This document shows, one piece after another, positions 55,257 through 63,017 of a DNA stretch of 64,000 nucleotides. The translations under genes were made by a program, and so were the position numbers. Source of the stretch: an archaeon (GTDB lineage: Archaea; Asgardarchaeota; Thorarchaeia; Thorarchaeales; Thorarchaeaceae); assembly GCA_024275415.1 (NCBI GenBank), contig JAJRZD010000025.1:1-64000 (forward strand). The letters are read 5' to 3'. The notes under the pieces are model-generated. The model worked only from the letters and a program-made list of their open reading frames with translations. It ran no database searches and was not told the DNA's origin. Each line of letters begins with the position of its first letter. Within the stretch, counting starts at the first letter, position 1.

Positions 55257-57224
55257 CTACTGTAATCGTTTCCAGAAAAACACAGTTCCAATCAGGACTG
55301 GGAGAAATGCCAGTCCGAAAATCACTAGGAGCGAATTGATTCGTGGATTGTGGTCTAGTCCGTCAGGTGTGAGATCGAAGTCGTAATCAGGCCGAAGGGG
55401 GTCAAGACCTTCAAGAAGCTCTAACTGGTCTCGGAGACCATCGCCATCCGTATCATCGCTCAGTGGATTCATGCCTAGAGCAACCTCTTCGACATCAGGC
55501 ACGCCATCGAAGTCACCATCAGCGGACATTGGATCAGCACCATGTAGATATTCATCGAGATTGGTAAGAGTGTCATTATCTGGATCCTCAAGGGCGTCGT
55601 CTACAAGAGGGTCTGTCAAGAAAGAAACCTCCCAGAAATCGTCCATGCCATCTCGATCGGTGTCTGTGCTATTTGGAAAAGTGCCCAGTGTGTGTTCACG
55701 GATATTAGTAAGCCCATCAGCGTCAAGATCACCGAGCTGGTCATTCCGGAGAGGATCAAGTCCATAGTCCACTTCATACCCGTCAAGCATAGAATCGTGA
55801 TCTGTATCACGGATGAAAATGTCAGTTCCTGCAATACGCTCCTCGGTATCAGAAAGACCATCGTGATCCCAATCTATTGCTGGTACGGGGTCAGGCCACG
55901 AATACTGTTGCGAATCAGGAACGTCGTCGCCATCAAAGTCGAATTGATAGTCGAAGACGAGCTGTACCTGAATAGAGCTGTTCCCCGTGTTCCGGACAAG
56001 AGTCCTTCGTGGGCCTATCCCCGGAGATTCCGAGAGAGTCGCAGAAGCGGTCTGACCGGAGAGTGTCACGGCATCGATGAGATTGCCCTCATCGTCCTGA
56101 AGCTGTATGTCGATACTGGCTGATGCATTGGCAGTCATCTCCACAGATAGGGGAGAACTGATCGACATCATCTTCCAATCCACAACGGATTGAAGACTCT
56201 CAAGCTCTAAAACAAGCTTCTCGCTCACATCATTCCCATTGCCACTGTAAGAGAGAAAGACAGCCAGAGACGCGGATGCCTTGGCAAGTGCAAGAACTTT
56301 ATCGAGACTATAGTCACTGCTATAGATTGATTCGACAGGAGGGTTGTCAGGATCAATAGTATCCCGACCTTCAACATGAACTGTGGGGATGCCTTTTGGA
56401 AGGTACACGACCTGATCTGAGAGGTCGAAGTCATTCGCAGTAACAGTGAGGATATCTCGACCGTTCCTGAGAAGAAAGACTCGCAACAGTTCTGCAAGAA
56501 AAGATGATTGTCTATAGGGTTCTGTCAAATCCACTCCAGCATAATAACCCTCGTCAGCAAGCATCAGTCCCTCGAAGTCATAAAGTGCAAGAATATCAAT
56601 ATTATTGTCTATGAGATAATCGGAGATTTCCTCAGCTCCGTAGTACAATGGTACCAAAGTGCCACTAGGAAGGTAATCGCCGGATTTTGAATAAGATGGA
56701 AAACTGAAATACACATCAATTGATAGCCGGTAATTGCTTAATATCTCGGCGATGAGAAGAAGCATTGCACATGCTCCGGTATTAAAGTTGAGAGGGTATT
56801 CGAAATTAATCTCGGTATCAAGATAAGCTGAAAAGATAATGGCTCTGTCGTCATTTCCAAATCCCTTCTTGACACCCATAAGCGATTGGTGTTCACCCTC
56901 GTACCATGTTTCTACACCAAGAGCTTCAAGCTTTTGTGAGATGTATTCAGCCGCGTCATAATATGCCTCGGGCTCTGTCAGCATATGTCTGGTCTTGTAT
57001 TTGTCGATCCCGCTCATATAGGTCACAAGATCCGATGTGAATGCGAGTTCGTTGGGAATATCCCACCAATTGAGGTCATTAAAGTAATGAGGTTCAATCA
57101 CATCCGAGTCTGGTGAACCCGAGTCACCGTTTTGAAACAGAGAGGGGAACACATAAACAGAACCGATGAGGAATATCACGATGAGTGCAACGAACCCTGT
57201 AATTCTTCTGCGAGATACAGACAT
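55257..57224 (-). CDS. Secreted degenerate M28-like protein with calcium-binding repeats and membrane anchor
   Basis: The 655-residue product has an N-terminal signal or anchor (RITGFVALIVIFLIGSVYVF), then a domain of M28 peptidase pattern (about 60-340). There SAYLDTE stands where active enzymes have SAHYDS, and NTGACAMLLLIAEIL where they have NDNASG. These changes remove at least two zinc ligands, so it is probably inactive. After a beta domain come six or so thrombospondin type-3-like repeats (DWDHDGLSDTEE, DTDHDSMLDGYE, DLDADGLTNIRE, DTDRDGMDDFWE) expected to bind Ca2+, then a C-terminal membrane helix. The ATG 57224 is downstream of a TATA-like box at 57264-57274. Confidence 0.85.
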   Translation of the reverse strand: MSVSRRRITGFVALIVIFLIGSVYVFPSLFQNGDSGSPDSDVIEPHYFNDLNWWDIPNELAFTSDLVTYMSGIDKYKTRHMLTEPEAYYDAAEYISQKLEALGVETWYEGEHQSLMGVKKGFGNDDRAIIFSAYLDTEINFEYPLNFNTGACAMLLLIAEILSNYRLSIDVYFSFPSYSKSGDYLPSGTLVPLYYGAEEISDYLIDNNIDILALYDFEGLMLADEGYYAGVDLTEPYRQSSFLAELLRVFLLRNGRDILTVTANDFDLSDQVVYLPKGIPTVHVEGRDTIDPDNPPVESIYSSDYSLDKVLALAKASASLAVFLSYSGNGNDVSEKLVLELESLQSVVDWKMMSISSPLSVEMTANASASIDIQLQDDEGNLIDAVTLSGQTASATLSESPGIGPRRTLVRNTGNSSIQVQLVFDYQFDFDGDDVPDSQQYSWPDPVPAIDWDHDGLSDTEERIAGTDIFIRDTDHDSMLDGYEVDYGLDPLRNDQLGDLDADGLTNIREHTLGTFPNSTDTDRDGMDDFWEVSFLTDPLVDDALEDPDNDTLTNLDEYLHGADPMSADGDFDGVPDVEEVALGMNPLSDDTDGDGLRDQLELLEGLDPLRPDYDFDLTPDGLDHNPRINSLLVIFGLAFLPVLIGTVFFWKRLQ

Positions 57225-57263
57225 AGTCCTTACCAAACCTTCGAGTTGGCATGGGGTCGGTTC

Positions 57264-57274
57264 CAATAAATAGA
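57264..57274 (-). promoter_or_regulatory. TATA-like box for the M28-like gene
   Basis: The minus strand reads TCTATTTATTG, predicting a start near 57243 and a leader of about 20 nt before the ATG at 57224; this rejects the longer frame from 57311. Confidence 0.5.
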
Positions 57275-57403
57275 CAACGGAAGAAGCAATGGTGCACTGG
57301 CCCTTAGACATCCCTATTGTGAGGAGATATCTACTGCCATAGATAAATGTTCATAGTCAGTCAGGACCTGAAAACATATGAACGGATTCATCAACAACGA
57401 CCA

Positions 57404-57415
57404 CTTTTTATATGC
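57404..57415 (+). promoter_or_regulatory. TATA-like box for the GlcF-like/GlcD-like operon
   Basis: CTTTTTATATGC is centred near 57409, predicting a start about 57435 and a leader of 23 nt with a GGAG site before the ATG at 57458. Confidence 0.6.
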
Positions 57416-57457
57416 GATTTCAAAACGCAGGAGATAATTTATTCAGGAGTTACAAAG

Positions 57458-58564
57458 ATGTCATATGACCGCTGTGTTCGATGTGGCTCATGTCTGAAGA
57501 TATGCCCCATCTTTGATGCTATGGGAGAGGAACAATACTCGCCACGAGGAAAGACCTATCTCTTGCAGATCATGGATCAGATAGAGCAGGATCCAGAGGC
57601 AGCCAAGGAGTTTCGCAGGCTGCTGTTCATGTGCACCATGTGTGGGCGGTGCAAGGAAACCTGCTCCTCTGATGTTGACCTATTGGCTATCTGGCATGAG
57701 CAAAGAGGAAAGTCAATACGAGAGCATCCTGATGAGTTCGCATATCTGAAACCGCTGCAGGAAGCTTTGGAAAATGTCCAGAATATATACGGACTCGATC
57801 CAGAGGATAGAGCCATGTTCTGGCTAGATGAACTTGAAGACGAGATTCCGGGACTTGCGGACAAAGTCTATGAGCCGGGTAAGAAAGCAGAGGTAATGGT
57901 GTTCATTGGTTGCTTGATGTCATTCAGGAGTTCACAACTTGATGTCCTTCGGGCATTGCTAACGACACTATGGAAAAGTGGCACCGACTATCTGGTCATG
58001 GGCGCCGAAGAGTTCTGCTGTGGGCATCCCCTATACCTTATCGGTAATGACGAGGGTGCCATTGAGTTGCGGAAACACAACAAGGCGGTCATCGAGGATG
58101 CAGGTGCAAAGAAAGTCATCACATGCTGCCCTGGCTGCTTGATACAACTCAAGCAGTACCACGATCTTGGGGATATAGAAGCCCTTCATCACACTCAGTT
58201 CTTCGACATGATGTACGATGAACTTCCTACGTACAAGGCTGAGAAACCCTTTGCGTACCATGACCCTTGTGAACTTCATCGAATCTTAGAAATCAAAAAA
58301 GAACCTCGTTCACTCATGGATAAGATGCATGTGGATTATCGGGACATTGAGCCAACCTGTTGCGGTGGCGGAGGTCTTTTGAGAATAACTGATCCAAATC
58401 TGAGTGACATCATCATTCAGATGAGAGCTGCAAGTCAGCACTTGAAGGATACCACTGTTCTCACATGCTGTCCTTCCTGTAGGGAACAGCTGTTGAGCAA
58501 CGAACTAAAGACTCGTGATATCATAGAATTGGTATCGGAGATCATTGAAGAGGTGGGTGAATAG
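57458..58564 (+). CDS. Iron-sulfur subunit, GlcF/HdrB-like
   Basis: The 368-residue protein has two [4Fe-4S] motifs, CVRCGSCLKICP and CTMCGRCKETCS, in the first 75 residues, and two cysteine-rich CCG-type domains (FCCGHP, then CCPGC; HDPCEL, then CCGGGG and CCPSC). This is the layout of the electron-transfer subunit of glycolate/lactate oxidases and of HdrB/D-type proteins. The ATG at 57458 is eight nt after GGAG. Its stop is one base before the ATG of the FAD subunit, so the two form one enzyme. Confidence 0.94.
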   Translation: MSYDRCVRCGSCLKICPIFDAMGEEQYSPRGKTYLLQIMDQIEQDPEAAKEFRRLLFMCTMCGRCKETCSSDVDLLAIWHEQRGKSIREHPDEFAYLKPLQEALENVQNIYGLDPEDRAMFWLDELEDEIPGLADKVYEPGKKAEVMVFIGCLMSFRSSQLDVLRALLTTLWKSGTDYLVMGAEEFCCGHPLYLIGNDEGAIELRKHNKAVIEDAGAKKVITCCPGCLIQLKQYHDLGDIEALHHTQFFDMMYDELPTYKAEKPFAYHDPCELHRILEIKKEPRSLMDKMHVDYRDIEPTCCGGGGLLRITDPNLSDIIIQMRAASQHLKDTTVLTCCPSCREQLLSNELKTRDIIELVSEIIEEVGE

Positions 58565-58565
58565 A

Positions 58566-59903
58566 ATGAAAATACGCGACTATGTGATTGGAGCTAATGC
58601 TTCAATGTACTATCGGCTAAATTTCAAGAAGATCAAGGGCGTTTACTATCCGAAATCTGAGCAGGAACTCATTGATATTGTGAAGATAGCACGAGAGAAA
58701 GGTTACGGAGTGACCCCTAAGGGAGGAGGCTCTGGACTGAGCGGAGCGTGTACCGGCGGTGACAGAGAACGGATAATGGTCAGTAGCCTTCGCATGAATC
58801 GAGTGCTTACAATCTCAAAAGACCAGAAATATGTCGATGTCCAACCAGGTGCGACTCCCGATGAGATAAATGCGATGTTGGAACCAATGGGGATGAAGTT
58901 CTGGGTTGCCCCGAGTAGCAGGGACATAGCAACAGTGGGAGGCATTCTTAGCACCGATGGAGGAGGAAATGACACATGGAGAAATGGGACGATGAGGGAC
59001 AACACCCTGCGGGTAAGAATGGTCCTATACGATGGTTCCATACTTACGGTAGACTGGAGTGGAGTTAAATGTGAGAACAAAAAAATCGAGAAGGCGCTAA
59101 ACTCAAAGGGCATGACCGTCCACGATGTTGCCGGGTCACATGGGACACTCGGTTTTATCACAGAGATAAGGGTCAGGATCAATCCAATCCCAAAGCATAC
59201 TCTTAGTGGTGGTGTAGCACATTATGATGACCTCAATGAGCTAGGCGATGTCTTAGCAAAGATGATCAATGAGAAGTGTTCAATCTGGTATGGTGAAGCC
59301 ATAGCAGAGGCACATCCTGATGTCCGAGGCGATATGAAACCACCATTGCTTATCCTTGAGGTTCCAGAGGAGAACACTTGCGACCTGAAAGGAATCACCG
59401 GATACAAGCCCATCTCTAAAGAAAAGCTACAGCAATACAAAGACACACGAATCAAGCTTCCAAAACGGAACCCGAATGAAGGAATGCAAGTCGCTCTCTT
59501 TGAAGGGTATGGATTCCATGGCACAAGTCTTCGGAAGATGCAAGACTGTGTCAATGAGATCAATGACCTGTTGAGAAGCCATGACCTTGAACCATTTGCA
59601 AAGTATGGGCACGGCCCCAGCAAATGGTATCTTGGCGATAATTCGCCAGCTTATGGCATTGTGTTACATTCACGTGAAATCAGGCCTCCTGAAAAGAGCG
59701 GACCCGAAGTCTTTGAGGCTGTCAAGGACATTGTGGCATTATGCAAGAAACTTGGTGTGACTCCAAAGCCCGAGCACAAATGGCCCTTCTCAGATGAAGT
59801 GAAGAATGCTCGTCTGAGTGAGATTAGACAAGCACTGGGTGAAGGATTCAACGAATTTCTGCTAGATTCGAAATGCTATGATGTGCTTGCGTCAATGGTC
59901 TAG
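58566..59903 (+). CDS. FAD-linked oxidoreductase, GlcD/D-lactate dehydrogenase-like
   Basis: The 445-residue protein has the FAD-binding type-4 (PCMH) fold: PKGGGSGLSGAC near residue 65 and VGGILSTDGGGNDTWRNGTM for the dinucleotide, with a cap domain in the second half. It would oxidise a 2-hydroxy acid such as D-lactate or glycolate and pass electrons to the Fe-S subunit encoded just before it (one-base gap). The start follows GGTGA by five nt. The substrate is not decided by sequence. Confidence 0.93.
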   Translation: MKIRDYVIGANASMYYRLNFKKIKGVYYPKSEQELIDIVKIAREKGYGVTPKGGGSGLSGACTGGDRERIMVSSLRMNRVLTISKDQKYVDVQPGATPDEINAMLEPMGMKFWVAPSSRDIATVGGILSTDGGGNDTWRNGTMRDNTLRVRMVLYDGSILTVDWSGVKCENKKIEKALNSKGMTVHDVAGSHGTLGFITEIRVRINPIPKHTLSGGVAHYDDLNELGDVLAKMINEKCSIWYGEAIAEAHPDVRGDMKPPLLILEVPEENTCDLKGITGYKPISKEKLQQYKDTRIKLPKRNPNEGMQVALFEGYGFHGTSLRKMQDCVNEINDLLRSHDLEPFAKYGHGPSKWYLGDNSPAYGIVLHSREIRPPEKSGPEVFEAVKDIVALCKKLGVTPKPEHKWPFSDEVKNARLSEIRQALGEGFNEFLLDSKCYDVLASMV

Positions 59904-59947
59904 CATACGACAAGGGCACAGAATACTTTCGGAGAAGTCTCTGTGCC

Positions 59948-59959
59948 CTTTATATATGG
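59948..59959 (+). promoter_or_regulatory. TATA box for the Orc1/Cdc6-like gene
   Basis: CTTTATATATGG is an excellent archaeal TATA box, centred near 59954. It predicts a start about 59979, so the frame from 59943 includes promoter sequence and the ATG at 59976 or 59985 is used, nearly leaderless. Confidence 0.6.
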
Positions 59960-59975
59960 TTCACCAGACAAATGT

Positions 59976-61121
59976 ATGATAACGATGAAGAGGGTGGATA
60001 CGAGCCCAAAGGGCCTCTTCGATCCCTACTATGTCCCAAAGTACCTCTTGCACAGAGATAGGGATCTTGAAACGATTGATGGAATCTACACTGACTCATA
60101 TTATGATGAATATGGTGTCAATTGCCTTGTCCATGGGATAACGGGCGTTGGCTCCACCGTGTTCAGTAGATATTTTCTCACTCGGCTAGTTCCTGAGAGA
60201 TTCGACGCATATACGATATACTGTGATGTGAAGAACAAGGATCTATTGGAAATCATTTCTGAGTTGAATGAGAAGATCCACTATGAAGCCAAGAAACCCG
60301 TTACGTTCACCTTTGACCTAGATGTCATGTGGCTGGACTTCAAGCGAACTGCAAGATCAAGCAGTAAAAGAACAGTCTTCGTGCTTGATAACATCGATGA
60401 GCGCAGTGAGGAGGTCTACGCCAAGATAGCCCAACTGTCAAAGGAAATCAACGCGAGCACTATTGGTGTGCTGAATAGTCACGACTATCGGTTGCTTACA
60501 AAAAGTCATGCACGCTCAATGGCATATGATTTTGAGATAGCGCTAGACACGTACACTCAATCTCAGCTCTACGATATTGTTAGGTTGCGAGTAGAAGAAA
60601 CATTCTCTCAAGGTCTGACTGACGACATCATCAGATACATCACTGATTGTGTGGTAGAGTTCGATGCGTCAAAGCCGAAGACATCCATTGAAGCGTTGAG
60701 AGTGTTATGGCCCCTTGCAAGGAAAGGAAAAGAGATTGATTCTGATGCAGTACGCGCAGCAACTGCAGATATCATCCCCTTCGGACAAGATCAGGATTAC
60801 TTGGACATCATCGACACCATTAGCATGAATGATTTCATGACATTGATTGTACTGGAATGCCTTGCAGAACATCTTATGCGCTTCAAAACTGAAACATATA
60901 TCGACAGAAATACACTTGACGAGATTGTCCAGATCAAATGCGAAGAACTGGATATCCGCTATGTGATTGATGATATCTACAGGTCACTTCAGACACTTAT
61001 TTTTCAAAGCGTCATCTTTGAGTCGAAACACTCGAGGAATCTCCTATACATATTGGTACCACCTGAGATCCTTTATGATGCTGCTGTGAGTCTGAGAAGA
61101 GAACTCGCACGAAGGAAATGA
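59976..61121 (+). CDS. Orc1/Cdc6-like AAA+ protein with a degenerate P-loop
   Basis: The 381-residue protein has the layout of archaeal Orc1/Cdc6: an N-terminal segment FDPYYVPKYLLHRDRDLETI (the normal YVP...HR.R form), a P-loop, Walker B VFVLDNIDE (Asp138), and a C-terminal winged helix (about 295-381). The P-loop reads GITGVGST, so the key lysine (position 60) is Ser, and ATP hydrolysis is unlikely. It may be a non-catalytic paralogue that binds origins or acts as a regulator. ATG 59976 is chosen from the TATA position; 59985 is equally possible. Confidence 0.8.
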   Translation: MITMKRVDTSPKGLFDPYYVPKYLLHRDRDLETIDGIYTDSYYDEYGVNCLVHGITGVGSTVFSRYFLTRLVPERFDAYTIYCDVKNKDLLEIISELNEKIHYEAKKPVTFTFDLDVMWLDFKRTARSSSKRTVFVLDNIDERSEEVYAKIAQLSKEINASTIGVLNSHDYRLLTKSHARSMAYDFEIALDTYTQSQLYDIVRLRVEETFSQGLTDDIIRYITDCVVEFDASKPKTSIEALRVLWPLARKGKEIDSDAVRAATADIIPFGQDQDYLDIIDTISMNDFMTLIVLECLAEHLMRFKTETYIDRNTLDEIVQIKCEELDIRYVIDDIYRSLQTLIFQSVIFESKHSRNLLYILVPPEILYDAAVSLRRELARRK

Positions 61122-61247
61122 GTTCCTAAAAGTCTCTGTCCATGATTCATATCACGGCATAAAGATGCAATACAAAAATGAGATGATAGTAAAAAAGCGG
61201 GAATAGTGTGGATCGTAATACCGACCACACTGGTTCCTCAAGTAAAT

Positions 61248-61688
61248 CTACTCGCCTTTCATGGCTTTCTTGGCTGCGACCTCTTCTTTGGCCCATGCCT
61301 CGATATCTGCACCACCGACGAGGGCAGTGAATTCGCTCATATCGTCGGGCTCAATCACAGCGATCCAGCCTGCACCATAGGGATCTTCATTTAGAAGGGC
61401 AGGGTTATCTTTGAGGGCTTCATTGACCTCAACAAGGGTACCACCGACTGGGGACTTGACTGCGCCGGTCCATTTACCTGATTCTAGCGTTCCAATGCTC
61501 CTACCTGACTTTACGGCCTTGCCAGCAGGACGGAGACGAATGAACTTGATCTTACCAGCTGCATACGCTCCGAGCTCAGTGATTCCTAGTCGTATCTTCC
61601 CGCCTTCATCCTTCAGCCATAGCGAATCGGTTTCGCTACCAAAATAGCGCAAATCGTCGGGAAAATTGAATTCATCTACCTGTACCAT
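61248..61688 (-). CDS. gcvH: Glycine cleavage system H protein
   Basis: The 146-residue lipoyl-carrier protein has the lipoylation region GTLESGKWTGAVKSPVGGTL with the Lys that accepts lipoate, followed by VNEALKDNPALLNEDPYGAGW, typical of H proteins. It shuttles the aminomethyl group between the P and T proteins. No P, T or L subunit gene is in the window, so it is a stand-alone copy. The C-terminal about 20 residues (AWAKEEVAAKKAMKGE) are longer and more charged than usual. Confidence 0.93.
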   Translation of the reverse strand: MVQVDEFNFPDDLRYFGSETDSLWLKDEGGKIRLGITELGAYAAGKIKFIRLRPAGKAVKSGRSIGTLESGKWTGAVKSPVGGTLVEVNEALKDNPALLNEDPYGAGWIAVIEPDDMSEFTALVGGADIEAWAKEEVAAKKAMKGE

Positions 61689-61887
61689 GGTTCAATCACC
61701 TAGTGCGTTTACAGACTACAGCCTGTATAAGACCGTTTCGGAAAAATGTTCCTTGCCAAATAATGCAGTAATTTGAAGAGAAGACGCTGATTAATAATGG
61801 GTTCTTTCACAAAAATGAAAATCTTATCATTGTTTGTTGTTCAAAAGTGTGATTTGTATTACAGTACCGAAGAATAGAACCCCATGA

Positions 61888-62091
61888 TTAGTCTGTATTG
61901 TCCCCATTCATCAGTTTCTGGAGGTCTTCCAGTTCATCTACGGTCACCTCAACATATACGGAGCCCGAGTACCCACAGGACTCCTCTTCACAGTAATATG
62001 TCGTAGGAACCAGCCAGCCACCAACGGAACTCGCCGAGCGGATGTTTGGGCTACCACATTTGGGACAGACACGAATCAGCTGTTGTTTCAA
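61888..62091 (-). CDS. Small zinc-ribbon protein, 67 residues
   Basis: It has CPKCGSPNI near the N-terminus and CEEESCGYSG later, forming a four-Cys zinc ribbon. The start is a TTG at 62091, seven nt after GGGAGG (62099-62104). A hydrophobic beta pair (YVEVTVDELEDL) follows. It could bind nucleic acid or another protein. It is in its own unit. Confidence 0.72.
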   Translation of the reverse strand: MKQQLIRVCPKCGSPNIRSASSVGGWLVPTTYYCEEESCGYSGSVYVEVTVDELEDLQKLMNGDNTD

Positions 62092-62207
62092 TATGTTGCC
62101 TCCCAGCAAACGGCATTTCTACGTTCTCGCTTCAACTTAAAAACTACCTGCCATGTCCTTTTTGGATTGGTGGTGGTTATTAGTGGCGCGCAATACATAG
62201 AGATGAG

Positions 62208-62972
62208 ATGAGGAAAGCCAAACCCAATCTTACCACAGGATTCCATACTGCAGACCAGATAGTCAGAGTGAGGATGAGCACTGGGATAACTGTAATTGAT
62301 GAGCTACTGGGGGGAGGGATTGAGAGTGGGCTCATTCATCTATTCTATGGTGATAAGAGTTTGTACAGTGATATCCTGAAGATTGCAGTCCACGCACAGA
62401 TCCCAGAAGATAGAGGAGGACTTGGAAGCCCAACAATCATTATCGACAGTGCGAACATCCTGAAAATTGAAGAACTGACCGACAATTCTTTCGAGTTCGA
62501 GCTGGAACCGGAGGAGGTGATGGACAGCATATACATCACCCGAGCATTCAGCTCGTCTCAAACATACGACCTAATCATGAATCATCTGGATGGCTTCTTC
62601 AAACGTGTACCTGCACGGGTTCTCATGGTAACGGGGCTGCCAGACCTGTACATCAAAGAGGGCATTACCTCAGAGGGAACACAGCAAATCACACATATGA
62701 TCACAAAATTGATGACATTCACGCTGGGAAGAAGAATATTCACCATAGTCACTGCACCGCTGTCAAAGAAGTCGCAGTTTCTACCGGCTGGCGGGACTGC
62801 ATTGGCAAGTTGCACGCAGGTACACATTCATGTGAACGAGAGGAGGTCGTACGTTAGATATACGCTTGCCAAGCATCCCAGTTTACAAGTCAGGCGAACC
62901 TCAAGATCAAAGATGGCAGATTTTGGGACGACACCACCTCTATCGTATTTCTTGAAACCCGAAGACCAATGA
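62208..62972 (+). CDS. RadA/RadB-like RecA-superfamily protein with a degenerate P-loop
   Basis: The 254-residue protein starts like archaeal RadA/RadB (STGITVIDELLGGGIESGLI) but the expected GxxGSGKT reads LFYGDKSLYS, so the Walker A is collapsed and probably does not bind ATP normally. A Walker-B-like strand RVLMVTGLPDLY lacks the acidic end. The C-terminal ALASCTQVHIHVNERRSYVR keeps the RadA-like hairpin. The start at 62208 fits a TTATTAG TATA-like site about 30 nt upstream. It is convergent with a membrane protein gene. Confidence 0.78.
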   Translation: MRKAKPNLTTGFHTADQIVRVRMSTGITVIDELLGGGIESGLIHLFYGDKSLYSDILKIAVHAQIPEDRGGLGSPTIIIDSANILKIEELTDNSFEFELEPEEVMDSIYITRAFSSSQTYDLIMNHLDGFFKRVPARVLMVTGLPDLYIKEGITSEGTQQITHMITKLMTFTLGRRIFTIVTAPLSKKSQFLPAGGTALASCTQVHIHVNERRSYVRYTLAKHPSLQVRRTSRSKMADFGTTPPLSYFLKPEDQ

Positions 62973-63017
62973 CCCAGAAAAAAGAGAGGAGTGACTTGGC
63001 GGTCACTCCCACTCAGT

